This document shows positions 16,725 through 26,354 of a stretch of 64,000 bases of DNA, piece after piece. The stretch comes from Tolypothrix sp. PCC 7712. GTDB taxonomy: Bacteria; Cyanobacteriota; Cyanobacteriia; Cyanobacteriales; Nostocaceae. The translations under genes were made by a program, and so were the position numbers. A model generated the notes under the pieces. That model was not told where the DNA came from, searched no databases, and saw nothing but the letters and a program-made list of their open reading frames with translations. Where the stretch lies: positions 1,488,001 to 1,552,000 of the forward strand of contig NZ_CP063785.1 in NCBI RefSeq assembly GCF_025860405.1. The letters run 5' to 3'. Numbering within the stretch: position 1 is the stretch's first letter; each line of letters begins with the position of its first letter.

Positions 16725-17849
16725 CTACTGTTTTGCTAAAACATCTTGAGGCGTAATTTTGGCATACTCTTCAGGTGTTAAAAATCCCTCTTTGACATCT
16801 ACTTTTTTAGGTATTAATCCCAGCGCGTACCATTTGTCAGCCACTTCTTGTTGCTTAGTAATGATTTTCTCCGTGATTGGTACTAACGAGAAATCATATT
16901 TACTATGCATTGCTTCTAATGTTGGTACATCCAGTTGTGTCACCGGTGCAAGTAATTCGGCAATTTCTTTTTGATTTTGTTTAGACCAAATTTGAGCTTT
17001 TTGTAGTTCATCCAAAAAGGCTTTGATTACTTCTGGATTTTCTTGATAAAATTTGCGGGTTGTGGAGTAGAAATTGTTAGTGTCTCGCAAACCGTTACCG
17101 CCATCTATGAGCACACGACCGACTTTGTTTTGCACGTTTCTCGTAACAAATGGTTCCCAAATAAACCAAGCATCTATCTTACCTTGATTAAATGCCACAT
17201 TAGCATCTGGAGGTGGCAGAAAAACAGACTGGACATCAGATAGTTTTAGTCCTTCTTTTTCTAAAGCTCTAACTAACAAGTAATGACCAATAGATGCTTT
17301 CTGGAAACCTACTTTTTTCCCTTTTAGATCTTTAACACTTTTAATGTTAGATTTGCTAGGAACTAAAAGTGAAATTGCTTGACCATCAGAGGAATTGGCA
17401 GCTAAATAAACTAAAGGTGTTCCTGCAGCTTGGGCAAAAACTGGTGGTGATTCTGCTGTAGAAGCAATATCTAAACCATTGGCATTTAATGCTTCTAATT
17501 GTTGTGGCCCTGCTGCAAATTCAGGCCATTCTAACTTGTATCCCAAGTCTGCTAATCTTTTTTCAAGTTTACCTTGTTTCTCAACTACAGCTAGAGCAGT
17601 TAGTTGCTTAGATCGGACAATTCTAATAACTTTCTGGCTGCTAGAGTTACTAGCAGTAGTTGTGGTATTAGATGTAGTAGCTGTATTCGATGAAGCTGAA
17701 TCAGCTTGTTTTTGAGAAGTTTTATTTGACGTACTGCAACTAAATAGTGTTGTAGATAAAACTAAGCTATAACCTAAAGCAAATAACGCTGAACGACGAG
17801 TAATATGACCGCGTTTCCAAGATTCAAATTTATGTTTCAGACTTTGCAT
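16725..17849 (-). CDS. Aliphatic sulfonate ABC substrate-binding lipoprotein (SsuA-like), sulfur-poor
   Basis: This 374-residue periplasmic binding protein has a twin-Arg-like lead (TRRSALFALG) and a lipobox ending LFSC at about 35-38. A Ser/Thr/Asn linker follows, then an NMT1/SsuA-type fold with KSNIKSVKDLKGKKVGFQ and the AWFIWEPF motif. It should capture sulfonates for the SsuBC-like importer. It contains only two Met (one the initiator) and one Cys, which is the lipid-attachment residue. It is first of the run SBP, TauD, methyltransferase, permease. A CGGTTATATATA element lies about 80 nt upstream. The start codon follows a purine-rich stretch. Confidence 0.88.
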   Translation of the reverse strand: MQSLKHKFESWKRGHITRRSALFALGYSLVLSTTLFSCSTSNKTSQKQADSASSNTATTSNTTTTASNSSSQKVIRIVRSKQLTALAVVEKQGKLEKRLADLGYKLEWPEFAAGPQQLEALNANGLDIASTAESPPVFAQAAGTPLVYLAANSSDGQAISLLVPSKSNIKSVKDLKGKKVGFQKASIGHYLLVRALEKEGLKLSDVQSVFLPPPDANVAFNQGKIDAWFIWEPFVTRNVQNKVGRVLIDGGNGLRDTNNFYSTTRKFYQENPEVIKAFLDELQKAQIWSKQNQKEIAELLAPVTQLDVPTLEAMHSKYDFSLVPITEKIITKQQEVADKWYALGLIPKKVDVKEGFLTPEEYAKITPQDVLAKQ

Positions 17850-18627
17850 TAATCAGCTTTCCTCCGCCTTAAAAATCGTGAAAAATCTATCAATCTGCTA
17901 AATTCATAACCTACTAGCTTAAGGACTTCGGTTATATATATTTTTTTTGCTCTTGAATGGAGATGTCATGGGATGTTGTTAAGTATGGGTGCGCTGTAGT
18001 AAATCTGGGAATATCTAAAAAAATATAATTATAGTTTCTTGATAATCTTTAAATTGAGTAATTAAGGTGGAGTGACCCACCTTAAGATAGATTCATGAGA
18101 GGGTTACTGTGATGGAAAATTGTATTATTAAAATGGATGGTAAATTAAAACCTGTTGCAGATTAAATTAGTTGAATTAAACAACCATCTAGCACAGTTTA
18201 AAAAACAGCAAAAAGTAATTATCAATTACCAATTTTAACGCTGATTTTAGGTAGGGGAAGCGCTGTGTAATGCCCGCGAATAATAGAGATTTACACAACA
18301 CTTCCCTGGCGGAGGCAAAATATTTAATAAGCTTGGTTCAATATTGTTGTAGTGATAATTGGAAATAGAACTGTACGTGGTCCGATCCATACCGAGAGAG
18401 TAGGTAGTGGATTTCATTGAACTATTTACTACGAAAAGCATCAGGTACATTTTCTTGAAAGCAATCAAAAATCGTCATCCCACCCACGAAGATATTCTCA
18501 GAATATGGATAGCAGCCATGTCTTGTTCGTTTACAGACTGATCATTAAAGCTGCAAATACGTGGGAAGAGGAGAAAGAGGTTTCCGATTTTTGCACAGAT
18601 ATGGAATTTCTAACTGATTAGCCTGTC
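17850..18627. other. Intergenic region between sulfonate-binding protein and ATPase genes
   Basis: In this 778-bp region the only feature of note is an ACTTCGGTTATATATA stretch at 17925-17940, about 76-91 nt upstream of the binding-protein start and related to the CGGTAAT motif seen elsewhere in the locus. A GC-rich palindrome lies at about 18250-18315. A 73-codon minus-strand ORF at 18247-18468 has no recognisable character and is not called. Confidence 0.4.
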
Positions 18628-19431
18628 TTACACTGTTACAGATGAGAAAGTAAATGAGTCTGCTGCTAATCCTGGTTCGCGCTCCGGCTGACCCATCACT
18701 CGTTGTAATATCTTTTCTACTGTCTGAGCTAGTGCTACATCTCCTCTGACTCGTGGACGTGGCAAATTAATCTCTAAATCCAAACCAATCTGACCATTTT
18801 CAATGAGTAAGACTCTATCTGCTAGTACAACAGCTTCTTCCACATCGTGAGTAATTAGTAATGCGGTAAATCCTTGTTCTTGCCATAATTTTTCTAGTAA
18901 TTGCTGCATTTCAATACGTGTGAGTGCATCCAATGCGCCTAGAGGCTCATCTAGCAGCAATAAAGCGGGGCTACTTGCTAAGGCTCTAGCTAACGCTACC
19001 CGTTGGCGTTGTCCTCCAGATAAGACAGATGGCCATTCATGGGCTCTATCTTCTAATCCTACAGCGCGCAATACTTGCAAAGCTGTTTGCTTTGCTAACA
19101 CTTTTGAGTTAGTACCTAATAAACCTAATTCCACATTTGATAGTACTCTCTGCCAAGGTAGTAACCGCGCATCCTGAAACATCATCCGAATCTCTGGGTT
19201 AATCCGATGGTGAAAATGTTGATCGTTTAAAAATACACCACCTCCAGTGGGTGCATCCAGTCCAGCAATCAGCCGTAACATTGTACTTTTACCACAACCA
19301 CTGCGCCCAACTATAGCGACAAATTCCCCAGGCTCGATATCTAAATCAATATTCTGCAAAACTGTCTTGTCTCCAAAGGACTTGGTTAATCCTTGTAGTT
19401 TTAAATGCATCCCTCGTACTGGATATGTCAT
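18628..19431 (-). CDS. Sulfonate ABC transporter ATP-binding protein (SsuB/TauB-like)
   Basis: This 267-residue nucleotide-binding subunit should power sulfonate import. Walker A is GRSGCGKST (about 42-50), the Q-loop is [12 protein letters not shown], the signature is LSGGQRQR (about 138-145), Walker B is [12 protein letters not shown] and the switch His is in LITHDVEEA. The set is typical of the SsuB/TauB/NrtD branch, where the ATPase works with an SsuC-type permease. The permease lies downstream at 13741-14589 on the same strand. The gene has its own long upstream region with two CGGTAAT-type motifs, so it probably has its own promoter. Confidence 0.9.
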   Translation of the reverse strand: MTYPVRGMHLKLQGLTKSFGDKTVLQNIDLDIEPGEFVAIVGRSGCGKSTMLRLIAGLDAPTGGGVFLNDQHFHHRINPEIRMMFQDARLLPWQRVLSNVELGLLGTNSKVLAKQTALQVLRAVGLEDRAHEWPSVLSGGQRQRVALARALASSPALLLLDEPLGALDALTRIEMQQLLEKLWQEQGFTALLITHDVEEAVVLADRVLLIENGQIGLDLEINLPRPRVRGDVALAQTVEKILQRVMGQPEREPGLAADSFTFSSVTV

Positions 19432-20179
19432 TCTACAAATCTCCTTTTTTTCCTCTCATATCAGTCAAATTACTAACTGTTTCTAGATGGCTAGAGAAGC
19501 CTATTAGTCAGAAAAAATACCAGCAAAATAAACTTATATGGTCTACAGTGACTCTATTTCTCATCTGATTGATGCGGTATGAAGACCAATTACCTTAGCT
19601 AATATCTGAAAAGAATGTCATTAACTACGATTACAACAAGATTTTTTTGAGTGACACTGCTTTTCCTCCTTTAAACTTCGGTAATCTCAAAACCTTCTTA
19701 GAAGACGCTTACACCAGTAATTTGCCTAATTTTTGATCATTGCTTGATAGCAAACTACGGTAATTTGGTCAGAATTTAGTAGTATGTTTATAGTAGTCTC
19801 ACATAGGTGGGGCGAAAAGGCAAGTAGCTTTTAACAAAAAAACTTACAAACTGTGTTGACAGCTACATACTTGAGAGACTATCAACAAATAAATTATTCC
19901 TGCTCAGAAGAGACAGAGAAAAAAACATAAAAATTAAACCCCACTTTCTCGTTGTTGAAAGTAGGGTTAATGCTGAAAATAGATTTAATAGATAAAACTA
20001 GTACAAGTCGGCGTAAATAGCGCAAAGTTGGCGGTGTCGGTTTCCGTCCCGCCAAACTTTGTAAGAGAAACATACCATCTGTAATTGCTAAAAGGCTTGT
20101 GGTATAACTATTCTTTCTTTTGACTTTTGACTTTTGACTTTTGACTTTTGCCTTGTTGTACTAGGTATCCTACAAAAAA
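19432..20179. promoter_or_regulatory. Upstream region of ssuB-like gene with repeated CGGTAAT motifs
   Basis: Two candidate sites are seen: AACTTCGGTAATCTC at about 19674-19688 and CTACGGTAATTTGGTC at 19755-19770, which continues with AGAATTTAGTAG to 19782. The second is nearly identical to a site upstream of the porin gene (24784-24809). Also present are a hairpin at about 19938-19968 (AACCCCACTTTC paired with GAAAGTAGGGTT) and a tandem TTTTGAC heptamer at about 20117-20150, a common heptanucleotide repeat in Nostocales. Confidence 0.5.
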
Positions 20180-21001
20180 TTATCGTAGTTCAAAACCCAA
20201 ATTTTGCAAAACTTCCCGCAGGCGATCGCGTCCGGATAAAGACTGAGCAAAAGCCACGCGTTTAGCCGAATGTTCTGTCCAATCACCAGGAATATTCATC
20301 TTCTGAGACTGGTAAAAAGCTGTCATTGCCTGGTTATAAGCAGCAATATCCTCTTCCTTGTCTGCTAGTTTGTAAGTTTCGCGATGCAACACAGTTGTTT
20401 GAGGTAAGCGTGGTTTAATCGCTGTTTCCACGGCGCTATCAGCATATCCAACACACAAGCCAAAAACAGCAAACACTTGTTTGGGTAGCTCTAAAACCTG
20501 CGCCACTTCTTCTGGTTTGTTACGTAACGCCCCAATATATACTGTTCCTAATCCTAACGACTCTGCCGCTACTACAGCATTTTGCGCCGCTAAAGCTGCA
20601 TCAATCGCCGCCATCAAAAAAATCTCCAGATAATCTAAACCCTCATGAGGTAATCCCCGACTTTCCGCAATCTGCGCTAGCCTTGCTAAATCCGCTAACC
20701 ACACCAAAAATAATGGAGCCTGGCGAATATGGGCTTGATTATTAGCCAGTTGAGATAGTTTTTCTTTACGGCTGGGATCTTCTACCGCTACTACACTCCA
20801 TGTTTGGAGATTTGAGGATGTAGCTGCTGACTGCGCCGCAGCTACTAAAGTTTCTAAGGTTCCTGGAGGTAAAGCATCGCTTAAGTAAGCCCGAATTGAA
20901 CGGTGAGATAGCAGAGAAGTGATGAAGTCATTTACAGGTAGCTCTGCATTGACTTGGCTATTGCCGTAACGATGATTAAACAATTCGGTAAAATTAGGCA
21001 T
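20180..21001 (-). CDS. NADPH-dependent nitroreductase-family flavoprotein (NfsA-like)
   Basis: This 273-residue protein belongs to the FMN-dependent nitroreductase superfamily, NfsA/FRP branch. It has the N-terminal SHRSIRAYLSD motif (about 32-42), AAAQSAATSSNLQTWSVV (FMN contact), AAESLGLGTVYIGALRN, and the late KPRLP loop. NfsA/FRP enzymes use NAD(P)H to reduce FMN or nitro compounds. Within a sulfonate locus, a reduced-flavin supplier for a desulfonating monooxygenase would make sense, but no SsuD-like monooxygenase is in the window. It lies on the minus strand after a binding-protein gene. Confidence 0.82.
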   Translation of the reverse strand: MPNFTELFNHRYGNSQVNAELPVNDFITSLLSHRSIRAYLSDALPPGTLETLVAAAQSAATSSNLQTWSVVAVEDPSRKEKLSQLANNQAHIRQAPLFLVWLADLARLAQIAESRGLPHEGLDYLEIFLMAAIDAALAAQNAVVAAESLGLGTVYIGALRNKPEEVAQVLELPKQVFAVFGLCVGYADSAVETAIKPRLPQTTVLHRETYKLADKEEDIAAYNQAMTAFYQSQKMNIPGDWTEHSAKRVAFAQSLSGRDRLREVLQNLGFELR

Positions 21002-21462
21002 AAGTTACTAGTCAAACGAGAAGTGTTTACTATTGATGAGCGATCGCTATAGGAAGGAGTCCCAATGAAAAAAATTTCATCACCAACCATGAAAGTCGAG
21101 GTGGGGATTTTTACTCAGCACTTTTAAGCTAGAAGAGGAGAGCAGGTGTAGGGAAAGCTTTGCATTCACCTTTTGAGATCATATCCAGCATCTCAGGGTT
21201 TAAACAGGCATTTTTTCCTATCAACTTCAGCTGCAAATGTACGGAATTTTTTTCACAATCAAATAGGATACCTGTAGTTTTTTTCTAGAGTAATTTTCTC
21301 TCCTTCATAAGCAAGAGCCTGATCGCCAGCCTTGGCAGATCGCAAATAAAATTTCCGAAGGTTAAAAATCAAAAGATAGATCCCCGACTTTTTATAAAAG
21401 TAGGGGATCTGAGCAGCACAAAATGTCACCAATTAAATAGGATTGCTAGATATTAGCTATAC
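21002..21462. terminator. Intergenic region with terminator-like hairpin
   Basis: This 461-bp gap holds a strong hairpin at 21378-21410: AGATCCCCGACTTTT pairs with AAAAGTAGGGGATCT with one mismatch. It sits about 55 nt past the stop of the minus-strand binding-protein gene (21463-22560), so it may end that transcript or reduce read-through into the nitroreductase gene. A related hairpin lies at 19938-19968. No gene is seen. Confidence 0.5.
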
Positions 21463-22560
21463 CTATATTTTTGGTGAAAAGGCTGCATATTGTTCTGGTG
21501 AAAGCATTGCTTCCTTCACATCAATTTGTTTAGGAATCAATTTCAATTCATAGAATTTGTCAGCGACTTTCTGCTGTATAGCAATTAAATTGCTATCAAT
21601 GGGCACAATACCAAATTTCTTGCGCTGTGTAGCTTTTTGCATTGTTTCTAAATCAATGCCTAACACAGGTGAGAGCGTGGCAGCTACTTCATCTCGATGT
21701 TTATCTGACCAATCTTCAAGGGTTTTAATTTCCTCTAACATTGACTTAATGATTTCGGGATTTTCGGTAGCAAATTTGCGACTAGCTAGGTAATATCCTC
21801 CTTGCTTGTTCACTTCTGTGCCATCAATCAAAACACGAGCATTAATTGCTTTTTGTGCTGCAGCATAAAATGGATCCCAAATTACCCAAGCATCTAAGCT
21901 TCCTTTTACTAATGCTGCTCTTGCATCAGCAGGTGGTAGATATATTGGTTGAATATCACTGTATTTCAAGCCAAATTTTTCTAACACTTGTAACAGCAGA
22001 TAATGAGCGCTGGAACCTTTTTGAAAGGCGATTTTTTTGCCCTTCAGGTCAGTGACAGTTTTAATCGGAGAATCTGGCGGAACCAGAATAGCTTGACCCG
22101 CAGGGCTAGGCGCAATTCCCGCAATGTATGTTAATGATGCTCCTGCAGCTTGGGCAAAGATTGGTGGTGATTCTCCGGTATGACCAAAATCAATACTACC
22201 AACATTCATTGCTTCTAAAAGCTGTGGCCCAGCAGGAAATTCTATCCACTGTACAGAGACACCTTGAGGTTGTAACCGCTTTTCTAAAACGCCTTTACTC
22301 TTGAGAAGAATGGCGGATTTTTGATAGCCAAACTTGACTACAGATGTTTTAGGTTGATTAGAATTATTAGCAGAAGTAGTATTATTGCTGCCATTATTAG
22401 CTGTGCAAGATGAAAATAAAAGGCTGAGACATAAGCTAGCAATAAAAGCCCCAGCCACCGGAAGACGCACAAGGGAAAAGATACTATTTTGACGCGCAAA
22501 TTGAGTGAATTGGAATATATTCAATCTGGCGAACAAACGCTGAAAAATCGAACTCATCAT
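21463..22560 (-). CDS. Second aliphatic sulfonate ABC substrate-binding lipoprotein
   Basis: This 365-residue SsuA-like binding protein has an N-terminal hydrophobic segment and a lipobox ending LFSSC near residue 52. A Ser/Asn linker follows, then the binding fold (SPIKTVTDLKGKKIAFQKG, DAWVIWDPF). It is clearly homologous to the first binding protein (16725-17849) but has a normal number of Met and Cys (about six and two). It lies 154 nt after the porin gene on the same strand. Two binding proteins sharing one permease and ATPase would widen the sulfonates taken up. Confidence 0.85.
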   Translation of the reverse strand: MMSSIFQRLFARLNIFQFTQFARQNSIFSLVRLPVAGAFIASLCLSLLFSSCTANNGSNNTTSANNSNQPKTSVVKFGYQKSAILLKSKGVLEKRLQPQGVSVQWIEFPAGPQLLEAMNVGSIDFGHTGESPPIFAQAAGASLTYIAGIAPSPAGQAILVPPDSPIKTVTDLKGKKIAFQKGSSAHYLLLQVLEKFGLKYSDIQPIYLPPADARAALVKGSLDAWVIWDPFYAAAQKAINARVLIDGTEVNKQGGYYLASRKFATENPEIIKSMLEEIKTLEDWSDKHRDEVAATLSPVLGIDLETMQKATQRKKFGIVPIDSNLIAIQQKVADKFYELKLIPKQIDVKEAMLSPEQYAAFSPKI

Positions 22561-22714
22561 CAGAATTTACCTATCTGAGATCCTTGATTATACATTAAGC
22601 TAATCAAGTTACCGTAGTTTAGTGAGATAAAACTGCGATCGCACATTGAATAGGTAAGATTATTCGAGATGAATATTTAGTTAAAACTATTAATCCCAAA
22701 TTGGGTGATTCTGC

Positions 22715-24535
22715 TTAGAAAGTGAAAGTAGTACGCAGAGCGCCTACCCAAATTGGATCATTGTTAGCGTTAGCTTCTGGATTAGTAATGACAAACAACG
22801 TCGGGGTCACACTAATGTTGTCATTAAATCTATAGGTATAAAAACCCTCTATATGAAAAGAGGTATCATTATCTCTGCGAGCAGCTACATCATTACTCGT
22901 AACTTTGGGTGGGATACCAAAGACAAACCCAGCCAAATTACCTTTTTTCCCTAAATCTGGAAGCGCTAGAGTTAGTGCGGTGTTAATGATAGTTGCATCA
23001 TTACTAGTGCCTTCTTGATGGGCTTGTGTATAACCAAACCAGCCACTTATATGGAAAGCACGACTAGCTTTCCAGTTAACTTGCACCCCAAAGTTATCTG
23101 AGGATGTGGGTGCTAAACCAAATGGACGAGCAGCGTTAGCAGTACCTGTACCACCAGTAATGTTGTAACCAGACCCAGGCGCTACAACTACTGTACCGTT
23201 GGGGCCGGGAGAAACCGGAGTGGGGAAGTATTTACGGGCGTAGGCAAAACTAATATCTAGACTGCGACTAGGGGTAAAAGTTAACTGTGCTAGTGCTTCA
23301 TAAGCATTACCAAACAATCCACCTGCATTAGTGGCGTTTCCTCCAGGATTACTACCTAAAGCATCATCTACGATATAACCTGCGTTGAATTGGAGTTGAT
23401 TGCTAAATTTATGGGCGAAAGCTAAACCAGCGCCGTCAAAACCAGGTCGGTAAATTACAGGGTTGAAGAGTCCAAATCGTGATAGGGTTCCAGTTTGGGC
23501 GTTACCGACTAAGGGATTAAGTGTAGGCGCAAAAGTTACAGGTTGCAGCCCCCTCGCACCTACCCAGACGTTAGTGTTTTTCCCGAATGGAAAGCGATAG
23601 AACAATCTATCAAGATAAAGATTACTATCTGCTGCATAACCAGTACTGCGTTCTGTATTAAACCGGGTTTGGTTGGTTCCGGTTAGCGGTGTACCACCAA
23701 CAGAAGTCGCACCGCCTAAAGCCACAAAGTTAGATGCCGTTAAGCTAGTTGTTAACTGGTCTTTGCCAGTAAAGCTAGTTTGTAGAGCCAGGGTTGCACG
23801 ATAGCCTAAAAAAGTATTGGTATTATCTCTGTTTGTACCTACACGATTACCAAAGCTATCAGCAATAAAGAATTGTGCTAAACCTTGCAGTTTGGTAGTT
23901 GTAGAAAATTGAGTGGCTTCTAACTTGGCAGAACGCGCTTCGAGAGAGTCTACTCTTCCTCGTAAAGTGGCAAGTTCGGCAGAAAATTGTTCTTGCAGCT
24001 TTTGCAGAGTATTTAAATCTTCTTGCTTCACTAAATCAGCAGTACTAGTTGCAATCAATTCGTTGAGGCGGTCAAGCGCTGCATTTAAACCAGCTGCAAA
24101 TTCATATCTTGTGAGGGCGCGGTTCCCCTTAAATGTGCCATCGGGATAGCCAGCAATTACCCCATAGCGCTCAACTAAAGACTGTAGCGCCTGGAATGCC
24201 CAATCGGTAGGCTGAACATCAGATAGTTGTGAGACAGAAGTGACTTGTCCTAAATCGCTATTTGGTGTTGAGGTTGTAGGCTGTATAACTGGAACTTGTG
24301 CAATGGGACTCAAAGGTGTTGTCTCAATGACAGATGGTTTTGATTCTGTAGTAGCTGAGGCTGTTAAATTAGCCTTAAGCACAGTTTTCTTTACATCTGG
24401 TAATTTAGTTATTGGAGTTTCTGCTTCTTTTTGAGCAGGAACTTCTTGAGCAAGAGTTTTCGCGCTAGTTGCTAATAAAAGCAGCACTACAAACGTTGGT
24501 AAGGTCAGCAATAAATTCCCAAAAATTTTTTTCAT
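22715..24535 (-). CDS. SLH-domain carbohydrate-selective-type porin (OprB family), free of Cys and internal Met
   Basis: This 606-residue outer-membrane porin has a signal peptide (about 1-30, ending AKTLA), a variable linker, then an SLH domain (about 105-175). The SLH motif runs VTSVSQLSDV, WAFQALQSLVERYG, IAGYPDGTFKGNRALTRYEFAAGLN. A coiled-coil stretch (about 180-220) and a long OprB-like beta-barrel end with Phe, as usual for outer-membrane proteins. The protein has no Cys and no Met except the initiator. Homologs commonly carry Cys in YGCIAGY and GLNACLDR; here these read YGVIAGY and GLNAALDR. It sits with sulfonate-uptake genes, so it may form the outer-membrane pore for sulfur compounds under starvation. 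Confidence 0.9.
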   Translation of the reverse strand: MKKIFGNLLLTLPTFVVLLLLATSAKTLAQEVPAQKEAETPITKLPDVKKTVLKANLTASATTESKPSVIETTPLSPIAQVPVIQPTTSTPNSDLGQVTSVSQLSDVQPTDWAFQALQSLVERYGVIAGYPDGTFKGNRALTRYEFAAGLNAALDRLNELIATSTADLVKQEDLNTLQKLQEQFSAELATLRGRVDSLEARSAKLEATQFSTTTKLQGLAQFFIADSFGNRVGTNRDNTNTFLGYRATLALQTSFTGKDQLTTSLTASNFVALGGATSVGGTPLTGTNQTRFNTERSTGYAADSNLYLDRLFYRFPFGKNTNVWVGARGLQPVTFAPTLNPLVGNAQTGTLSRFGLFNPVIYRPGFDGAGLAFAHKFSNQLQFNAGYIVDDALGSNPGGNATNAGGLFGNAYEALAQLTFTPSRSLDISFAYARKYFPTPVSPGPNGTVVVAPGSGYNITGGTGTANAARPFGLAPTSSDNFGVQVNWKASRAFHISGWFGYTQAHQEGTSNDATIINTALTLALPDLGKKGNLAGFVFGIPPKVTSNDVAARRDNDTSFHIEGFYTYRFNDNISVTPTLFVITNPEANANNDPIWVGALRTTFTF

Positions 24536-25313
24536 TTTGATTGAACAAACAATTCGATCTAGGACAAATCCTCTGTACTGCCAAAGACATCAAGCAAATA
24601 ACTTAGTTAAATTTTTTAGAAATTTTATGCTTGAAGTTGGCAGTGTCATTATCTTTCAGACTCCAGCTTCTATCTGGAGAGTGAGTTACAAATCTCCGTC
24701 ACAATTTTTCTCTTCTAAGTACAAAATTCAAAGAGAGAAAATCACTTTGTAGTTACTACCAAATTACCTGTCGCGATTAAAGTCCGGTAATTTGGTCGAA
24801 TTTTAGTAGATTTAATATTACAGGATACCAGTATTTCAGAAAAACTGTAGAGAATGAGTATTTTTAGTTACATACTCTCTATATTTTTAAAATTCCCAAA
24901 ATAAACTTGTTTATGTGAGTAATGTCTGGTAGTATACTTTTTTAGTATTAACTCCGGCAAATCAGTAAATTAATAGTATTTTACGATTTTTCCCAAATCT
25001 TATGTATGGGATAAGCCAAAAATGCCAAATCTAAAATCCCAAATTATTTAATGCTTTGACTTTTGGTGAAATCCAGCAGATTTTATCTCTTACAAGGTAA
25101 ACCCGTAGCGGTTAAGATACCCGCACCACAAGATTGATCAGCTAATAGGCATTTAAGTTGCATGATTGGGGTAGGCAAGATAACTACCTCATAAGAGATT
25201 GATAAAATTTAATCTGCAAATTAGATGTGTTTTAGCTCATATAAATTTAATTGTTGTACCTCATCTAGCTGTAATCTGCTGTAAAAGTAATTAAGAGAAT
25301 TGATGCAGAAATT
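24536..25313. promoter_or_regulatory. Divergent intergenic region with CGGTAAT motif
   Basis: This 778-bp AT-rich region lies between the minus-strand porin and the plus-strand aldo/keto reductase. At 24784-24809 is CCGGTAATTTGGTC followed by GAATTTTAGTAG, almost the same as the site upstream of the ssuB-like gene, in the same orientation relative to its minus-strand gene. Promoters for both flanking genes must be here. No small gene is visible. Confidence 0.5.
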
Positions 25314-26354
25314 ATGAAATACAACCAACTCGGCGAAAGTGATTTAAAAGTTTCTGAAATTTGTTTGGGAACTATGACTTATGGGCATCAAAATACTATT
25401 GAAGAAGCCCATCAGCAACTAGACTATGCTATTGCTCACGGAGTGAACTTTCTTGATACGGCGGAAATGTACCCAGTCCCACCTCGTGGCGAAACTCAGG
25501 GAAAAACAGAAGCTTACATTGGCGAATGGTTGAGAAAACAGCAACGGGATCAACTAATTGTTGCTACTAAAATTGCTGGGCCTGGTCGTCCATTTAAATG
25601 GCTGCGGGACGGAAATATCAAAATTGATAGTAAGAATATTCAGCAAGCGGTAGATGATAGTTTGAGGCGCTTGCAAACAGATTATATCGATTTGTACCAG
25701 ATTCATTGGCCCGATCGCTATGTTCCAACTTTTGGTCAAACAGAGTATAAGCCAGAGTTAGAACGAGAAACTGTGAAGATTTCTGAGCAATTAGCAGCCT
25801 TTGCAGAAGTTATCAAAGCAGGTAAAGTCCGCTATATCGGTTTGAGTAATGAAACTCCTTGGGGCGTAACTAAATTTGTTCATGCTGCGAAAAAGTTGGG
25901 ATTACCTAAAGTAGTCTCAATTCAGAATGCTTATAACTTGCTAAATCGCGTTTTTGATTCCGCCTTAGCAGAAGTTTCGCATTACACAAATGTTGGTTTA
26001 CTTGCCTACAGTCCGCTAGGATTTGGTTTGTTAACAGGCAAGTACATAGAAAATAGCAACCTAGAAAATACTCGCTTAAGTCTATTTCCCGGTTTTGGAC
26101 AACGTTATCTCAAACAAAATGTCAATGAAGCTGTAGCAGCTTATGCGGAAATCGCCAAAAAACATAATTTAACACCTGCTCAATTAGCTTTAGCCTTCGT
26201 GCGGAGTCGCTGGTTTGTGAGTAGTACAATTATTGGTGCTACAACGCTACAACAACTACAAGAAAACATTGAAAGTGTAAATGTAGTTCTTAACCCAGAG
26301 ATTTTAGCAGAGTTAGACGCAGTTCATACAAGTTATCCCAATCCAGCGCCATAA
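25314..26354 (+). CDS. Aldo/keto reductase (Tas-like)
   Basis: This 346-residue NADP(H)-dependent oxidoreductase has a TIM-barrel fold. The catalytic tetrad can be read: Asp and Tyr in FLDTAEMY (about 45-52), Lys in ATKIAG (about 85) and His in YQIHWPD (about 124). The insertion RGETQGKTEAYIGEWL and the length match the Tas subgroup. The start ATG is preceded by a GAGAATTG-type purine stretch. It is the first plus-strand gene in the sulfur locus, divergent from the porin. It could act on an aldehyde released by sulfonate oxidation, which is speculative. Confidence 0.88.
   Translation: MKYNQLGESDLKVSEICLGTMTYGHQNTIEEAHQQLDYAIAHGVNFLDTAEMYPVPPRGETQGKTEAYIGEWLRKQQRDQLIVATKIAGPGRPFKWLRDGNIKIDSKNIQQAVDDSLRRLQTDYIDLYQIHWPDRYVPTFGQTEYKPELERETVKISEQLAAFAEVIKAGKVRYIGLSNETPWGVTKFVHAAKKLGLPKVVSIQNAYNLLNRVFDSALAEVSHYTNVGLLAYSPLGFGLLTGKYIENSNLENTRLSLFPGFGQRYLKQNVNEAVAAYAEIAKKHNLTPAQLALAFVRSRWFVSSTIIGATTLQQLQENIESVNVVLNPEILAELDAVHTSYPNPAP

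Noticed and set aside
18247..18468. 73-codon minus-strand ORF in the ssu intergenic region
   Set aside because: No recognisable domain, covers a palindromic repeat, and gene-like codon pattern is absent.
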